Source of the DNA: Bacilli bacterium
GTDB taxonomy: Bacteria; Bacillota_I; Bacilli_A; RF39; UBA660
NCBI GenBank assembly: GCA_017938725.1
Contig: JAGBAW010000013.1
Span: 1-48,765 of the forward strand
Length of the DNA stretch: 48,765 nucleotides
Reading direction: 5' to 3'
Shown here: in pieces, positions 48,001-48,765 of the stretch
Layout: the number at the start of each line of letters is the position of its first letter
Position numbering within the stretch: the stretch's first letter is position 1
Made by a program: the position numbers and the translations under genes
The notes under the pieces: generated by a model
The model's database searches: none
What the model was told of the DNA's origin: nothing
The model's input: the letters and a program-made list of their open reading frames with translations, nothing else

Positions 48001-48475
48001 AAAAACTATTATACAAAAGAATATAGTTATCTATCAAATGGATGATGGAGGTAACATATATGCAAATAATACATATAAGTTATATAAAAATATAGGTGAA
48101 GAATATAAACTAATAAGCTTTGAAAAAACTGATAGTTTAGGCATTTATAATAATGGAAATGAAATAAGTGAATTATATACAGCAAATAATAAATTAATAT
48201 TAAATAATTTATCTAATGGAAGCTATAAACTAAAGGATGATTCAGGTAGAAACTTAATATTTACTATTACAGATGAAGGAAAAATAATAGGAAATGTTAG
48301 GGAATATAAATCTTCCGAAGAGTTTAAGATAATATCAACTGCATTTGCTGAATTAATATTTACTGTACAGACAGGATCCAGCATTTCATTATATCCAGTA
48401 CTTATAATATTAATAATATTATTATTAATACTTGCATTTATTGCTCAAAAGCAAAGAAAAAAACTTAAATTATAG
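36089..48475 (+). CDS. Giant multidomain surface protein (4128 aa)
   Basis: Probably a cell-surface adhesin or matrix protein. Order of parts (residues from ATG 36089): signal/anchor helix 9-28; Ig-like region; carboxypeptidase-regulatory-like fold (about 186-255, GKVLDSDGAKV and YTDENGNYIFSGLEEGLYN); DUF11-like domain (about 290-400); InlB-type repeats (about 426-1073); Ig/FN3-like (about 1075-1247); a beta-helix module; two jelly-roll-like domains (about 1460-1735); a second module start; coiled coil (about 1816-1862); ALK-type glycine-rich domain (1865-2140); another beta-sandwich (about 2160-2310); four more Asn/Gly-rich beta-helix modules to about 3955; a SpaA-like domain; and a C-terminal helix with a basic tail. 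A TVQTGSS stretch precedes that helix in place of LPxTG. ATG 36089 was preferred over 36035 because of the promoter and AGGAG. No frameshift was seen over 12.4 kb. Ligand unknown. Confidence 0.93.
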   Translation: MGKLKERKYKILLALIAVLISAIIINRIGFLDMHKNEASIGKVLVNRINSLSANINDNIVNAYDEINYKIKFNLDSKEDLERTVKINVTLSDEESKYIKFKEINGNNISSKISENQKNLEITMMKVRTNEETKVNITLLVSGAPNNLKINPIVSIKEETQENQTKISTDALIVKTNSVQGKVLDSDGAKVSNIELSLKKENEEIKRTYTDENGNYIFSGLEEGLYNIGLEEKDYILESENKIEIKEGTSLNLVVRKVNPYNIETSKTISRLIIKNNGKEETYTYNDLEKVVQSIKELKEIEGEITYKITVTNTGEKEGIVEVVKDIIPSGLNFNKEKNEGWEENKGIVYNRELEGIKLRKNESKTVTLKLDIAKTKEAKNYINNVTAYGEVYNNISYVIDNKAYKEERVLEGDKLIKPIIEIEGFDGWYTDKNYTNKYNFNNIVTKDIILYGKINREKEKFNVTFIDDGKIIETKKVESGDKIGQISNPSKDGYTFIGWYEEDSENSFDFDKSIERDVTLYSKYEINKYNVTFINEGKEYDKQEVEYKSNINEITTPTKEYYTFKYWSLEKNGQKYDLTLPVTDNITLYAVYEINKYDVVFIDDNNEISKDNVEAGTILIAPKVGKQGYTFKHWSTSINGEGYDLTMPVTSNITLYSVYEINKYNIEFYDYENNIIKTLEKEYNKTLVLDEAPSVEEEGYTFTGWYELLSSTPYDFNSKITRDIKLYPKHEIIKNAVTFNDENKITKQEVNYGSNANEIESLGKEGYTFKYWSISINGEAFDFSTPITNVTTLYAVYEINKYRVTFINEGVEYNSQEINYNNQINTIENPSKEGYTFKYWSTSVYGDAYDLTTPVTNDITLYSVYEINKYKITFKNYDGSILQEETLEYGSTPAYKGETPVREKTQEYTYTFSEFTPNLQVVRENKEYVAQFTSTKNKYKITFANYDGSILQEEDLEYGSTPTYKGEAPIREKTQEYTYTFNGFTPQITNVTGVFTYIASYTSTKNKYIVTFMDGDNIYASIETEYGESVNRVTDPSKEHNIFREWKLNNEVYDFNSLVTDNITLYSSYELVEKPVVTRTPDGWVKDKVVVNIASNHADYSYKYKIDDGTYIDYTNEFEIYENCTITAKSIKENVESQITTYEIDNIDKIKPALNMFESDNITTSGFDVNIKAIDNESGLYQIKVYLNDELKETYSYITGLNDEKSETYTFENLQEDTTYKIKIELVDKVGNVILSEEKEVTTLRRIIVARIIGRNNSLYESVDNYELFESLSEAINACSNNQCTIQMTLNVNESVEILNEQNITFDLNGKMVEGTRNYTISNYGKLIIIDSNENPGKIVNKNENAIINQSSGLLGLGINDGIVSKEVPNITGTTYGIYNTGTFNFYDGKIEGLSAIYGDINDTPYSYNASITNTTHEIATLNQIADPEARIIGGAYYSQLKSAVSQTENGNYEEVDNNTSLMQSAVPTSGIGAIYDEETGKLVMKAMSSTNLQSSYIKIDLSNYKDNQRLTINIDKTGFNNAYLTIKDTKSVPSYNDASGRFMYLEYSKNAYQSDYSTHLQAGKIYYLHIGYYGQSTSNSDTFVINNITLTNYTSESVNIKDTLKKEGDYGFIYDESTDSYISTNSGVSNSTSISYFKVDLLDKSENINIVMNAQISSESHDYGYIVLKKCDINNNCSESQRYRNSGKSSNEVTIQLEAGKINYIYLKYQKDSGTDSNDDKFTISFVTDVKDLLINQNQFHETTNKTDKNKVVVLNSKVDTLQLLKNVTVTEPIDVVETREMILDLNGNTLDSNTSDYVIKNSGTLTIVDNKYNSDIESAEENYKTTQAKYDDEYAKALEKYNKNKEEYEKKLEEYYAKNKVIEYGYTGDYQEYIVPESGRYKIELWGASGGNSMANGSIGAQGGLGGYTKGEINLEKGQKLYIFVGQKGTDALVGKDSEASYNGGGLGTWDNHDDEAAGAGGGATDIRLFQENGMWSNFDSLKSRIMVAGGGGGASWTTNGGNAGGLNSYSSNPSASEATQTSGYKFGIGQNGSGTGDGDGVAGAGSGYYGGTTSGNSSGKETGTGGSSFISGYDGCNAIGEESTEDSIVHTGQSIHYSGLAFTNFVMKSGNDEMPTTDGASSMIGNLGNGYAKITRLEVLETGEEIEKPVNPNIDETPEMAISNFTYQGNGKMTVNNNLLNSYVNNQNNKSVTYYNKKITVKDEDQISVKGNIYLYQNYSSSNYSLGTAYIGFSKTNEANIDDFDSFVEKDINSYISNAQMDDFSITIDEPGEYYFKIVLFHNTNISRYTVYSDLCNLNITNKPELKHAIKQDVTLTGNITSTTSSLIYNDNNANLNISSGILKTNKSGDYSAIINYGNVSTGIDSYIDVNQSGNYGIKNYGNGSLNDIKGLISLSNSSTGIYNMSSIKKLSNITIDTKDNTGLGLYNESHSDIELENLDIKATNLIYNKYANMTITSGAYSSTGNYNNEAIRNEHGIININGGVLSGNIKNNDESIIIINSGEISGDNLVTNYNSTTTINGGIINNRISNTGLTTINGGTINNQIVNDREDSAVVNINESAVINVSNNEAIRNVSGTININGGIINHNSSNHAVIYVFSGSVNIGNKDSLVESGPKITSNGNGISFYDNNRVKIVNFYSGEITAKKGMILSNAIINEVREGYDINIESYNSDEELEILTLKAPTDYVAQVGETKYASLQSAIDSINDANDSTITILKDITTVLPINNTKSVEIDLNGHNIRNYGNNTYLTNEGILTIRNSSETDSSIKTQKRTILNDSSIKLNNITIGSLLEGPILNHNSFTLDSGYLTYYGSLDSIKVIESIKNNDEVNPKITINGGTIDTTSQSGDGIYAQDTIVNMNNGLITESRKYYQRGIYISSNSKLYMNSGEISGRFYPGAIVNDGYAEILNNSHVYRNYDQSQPAIDNRGNLVINGKDVIIESKTAGVAIKNNSEAISNIYSGSILTQRDSAIENYGTLNVGTKGDLDSDGNMIVSKSDPEIKGNTYGVNNQSGGFNFYDGIIKGKTNAIYGSVVEIERGYDIVTDMFDGYEAKYLDKFPMVAIKSTNKEYYDLQDAINEVSITGDTITMLRDASNIQSNESIIIPNDKDIILDLNGKTITVSNELYLVNNGKLTITDSNGNNTGIITSKLSKLIENNGELTIENTKLNSDSNIIIDNKNILNLNDSILTSGSNIVYNYTDSNLYINGSTLTSTSTSLYNEEGAYVKIDGSSTNVQGRDSVAIDNNGDLVIDDGTVDGKTGNLAVKVGQTGTFTLNGGTIISSSKYEYASVTNYGISIINNGNIASGKIYNYNDLTINGGTVSGVTNEKNFVMNGGTLSNYSPYAKPLTNSNAGTSTIIGGEITGDTYDGYTVKNDGILTLGIKGDIAEDNSLNVSTISPSITNTNITNNSSIGINNKGTFNFYDGRITAHVAISGNITEIESGYEVITETDENNREVKYLSLLPLVINARTNKEYYSLQTAIDESNNGDTLKITRNITNISTDSIVNIQRGKNITIDLNGKTITSSIEYYLMNNGELTLTDNTNLGMIYSSNQKIILNNNILNINGGVYKSDYNIVLENSESAKMILTGGTITGTNNNDSTKISNLGYIKINGENVLITSRRSPAISNNGTMDIYSGTISQLDEKNDIINNSGTLTLYGGNITGTSGYSVVNSGTFEMKENASIGNIKNNNIAIMDSSKINYIYNMKSLTINSSNISNINNSNGEAVISNSEIYKLSNSSGNVQVNNSTITGEVSNYNFSSSLLLNNCITSNLSNTGNTIVIGGSITSNTKEAINNSGILILGEKDGNIISDSPNVTGTTYGIVNTGTFNFYDGIINGNIDNGAINGLITEIEDGYKLVTNTDNNIISATLLPKGEDASVARIGSVNYKTLQDAINYAINQSGTTDIILTADIVLDSDIVIDNNVKINIYLENHTITGGTVIGDGVNILDSSSSEGLLSSIINAIMGEKTIIQKNIVIYQMDDGGNIYANNTYKLYKNIGEEYKLISFEKTDSLGIYNNGNEISELYTANNKLILNNLSNGSYKLKDDSGRNLIFTITDEGKIIGNVREYKSSEEFKIISTAFAELIFTVQTGSSISLYPVLIILIILLLILAFIAQKQRKKLKL
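37366..39305 (+). repeat. InlB B-type (Listeria-Bacteroides) repeat array
   Basis: Nine full units of about 65-70 residues follow a partial first unit. Each starts with K-Y-x-V-T-F, has a middle GYTFxxW and ends ITLYxxYEINKY. Starts read KFNVTF, KYNVTF, KYDVVF, KYNIEF, NAVTF, KYRVTF, KYKITF (twice) and KYIVTF. Several share long DNA stretches (for example GGCTATACATTTAAATA), indicating recent duplication or recombination. Confidence 0.85.
38693..39106 (+). repeat. Two tandem 207-bp units inside the giant gene
   Basis: Units 38693-38899 and 38900-39106 are each exactly 207 bp (69 codons) and nearly identical over their first 150 bp. Shared text includes ATTATGATGGAAGCATACTT and AGAGAAAAAACACAAGAGTA. 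They encode a variant repeat (NYDGSILQEE, YGSTP, REKTQEYTYTF) different from the neighbouring InlB units. Confidence 0.85.
39830..47950 (+). repeat. Reiterated beta-helix modules in the giant protein
   Basis: Six module starts are visible: near 39890 (LSEAINACSNNQ), 41360, 44160 (YASLQSAID), 45290 (YYDLQDAIN), 46500 (YYSLQTAID) and 47755 (YKTLQDAIN). Most modules have a D-L-N-G-K/N/H cap, then xNxGxLTIxDS, then rungs with NINGG or SG. Four copies end in GxFNFYDG (near 40237, 45140, 46351 and 47580) and share the 17-mer TTTAATTTCTATGATGG in DNA. A related variant is near 44000. Confidence 0.8.
41681..42508 (+). other. ALK/LTK-type glycine-rich domain within the giant protein
   Basis: Residues about 1865-2140. 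It begins EYGYTGDYQEYIVPESGRYK and continues IELWGASGG, GGLGGYTKGEINL, KLYIFVGQKG, AGAGGGATDIRL, RIMVAGGGGGA and GGSSFISG. This is the pattern of the glycine-rich domain of ALK/LTK receptors and bacterial homologues (Pfam Gly_rich type). It is preceded by a charged coiled coil. Base composition is locally richer in G than the rest of the gene. Confidence 0.75.
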
Positions 48476-48543
48476 TTTTTTTCTTTTTAATAAGATTTTA
48501 TAATTTTATATAAAATAAATATTGTAAAAAACTAAATTTAATT

Positions 48544-48572
48544 AATTGAAACAAAATTGTTTCAATTTTTTT
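48544..48572 (+). terminator. Terminator of the giant gene
   Basis: AATTGAAACA (48544-48553), loop AAAT, TGTTTCAATT (48558-48567), then T5. A 10-bp perfect stem. 48573-48684 is A/T-rich; AGGAGG before the next gene is the only element seen there. Confidence 0.85.
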
Positions 48573-48684
48573 GTATTATACATATGTTATTGAAATATTT
48601 AAATTAAAACTAAAATAAAAATACAAAAATACGAGTTTGAAAAGAAAAAATAAATATGATAACCTGAAAAAAAGGAGGAATAAA

Positions 48685-48765
48685 ATGAAAGAAAAGTTCT
48701 ATACATGTAGATATGATAGACCATTTAAAGAAATAATGTTAAATGAAAAAAATAAAGATATATTA
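48685..48765 (+). CDS. PD-(D/E)XK nuclease-family protein (Rpn/transposase-like), 5' part only
   Basis: The 27 visible codons begin MKEKFYTCRYDRPFKEIML and continue to the window edge. The YDRPFKEIMLNEKNKDIL pattern is the typical start of Rpn-like PD-(D/E)XK nuclease-family transposases (YDxxFKxxx followed by ENxxIL). AAAGGAGG lies 7 nt before ATG 48685. The nuclease motifs lie outside the window, so integrity cannot be judged. A C-terminal remnant of the same type of gene lies on the other side of the giant gene in opposite orientation. Confidence 0.65.
   Translation, partial: MKEKFYTCRYDRPFKEIMLNEKNKDIL

Overview
The window is a low-GC chromosomal segment of a Firmicutes-type bacterium. 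It uses the standard bacterial code: TGA terminates the YvlD-like and lgt genes, and Trp is TGG. The gene order (rpoB-rpoC, tilS-ftsH, rpsL-rpsG-fusA-tuf, eno, secG-rnr-smpB-ssrA, uvrA, yvlD-lgt, trxB-whiA) is that of Bacilli. Several traits point to an uncultured gut Bacilli lineage near the Mollicutes/Erysipelotrichia: RpoB has Asn at the E. coli His526 position, as in Mollicutes; the tmRNA tag is long; spacers are short; and there is a giant InlB-repeat surface protein. That placement is inference.

Layout. 1-800: a small unknown gene with its own promoter and terminator. 802-8015: translationally coupled rpoB and rpoC. 8078-11751: a zinc-ribbon membrane protein, then overlapping tilS and ftsH. 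11796-16211: the str operon (S12, S7, EF-G) and separately promoted EF-Tu. 16307-17569: a FemAB/MurM-type transferase, the only long intact minus-strand gene. 17701-22773: enolase, a Ca2+/cation antiporter, SecG, RNase R and SmpB, followed by tmRNA at 22816-23196. 23290-24878: a non-housekeeping patch downstream of ssrA, containing a compact candidate type I toxin-antitoxin locus, an internally deleted ABC exporter pseudogene and a decayed serine recombinase. 24879-27363: a pair of M16 peptidase-family proteins (YmfF/YmfH-like). 27452-27752: a decayed XRE regulator. 27894-33883: uvrA, yvlD-like, lgt, trxB-like and whiA. 33897-35699: an unknown membrane-anchored protein. 35714-36013: a decayed PD-(D/E)XK nuclease/transposase fragment on the minus strand. 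36089-48475: one gene for a 4128-residue surface protein. 48685-end: the start of another PD-(D/E)XK nuclease-family gene.

How the parts work together. Most of the window is core machinery: transcription (RpoB/C), translation (S12, S7, EF-G, EF-Tu, TilS), ribosome rescue and RNA decay (SmpB, tmRNA, RNase R), secretion and lipoprotein maturation (SecG, Lgt), membrane proteolysis (FtsH), DNA repair (UvrA) and division control (WhiA). The accessory content is concentrated downstream of ssrA and around the giant gene.

The main points for a second look are: (i) the convergent small-RNA/small-hydrophobic-peptide locus at 23290-23562, which has a sequestered Shine-Dalgarno and matching RNA 5' ends; (ii) the giant protein, in which an ALK/LTK-type glycine-rich domain appears to interrupt a beta-helix module; (iii) a TrxB-like flavoprotein that keeps its CxxC but has lost recognisable NADPH motifs; and (iv) natural substitutions in RpoB and S12 at antibiotic-target positions.
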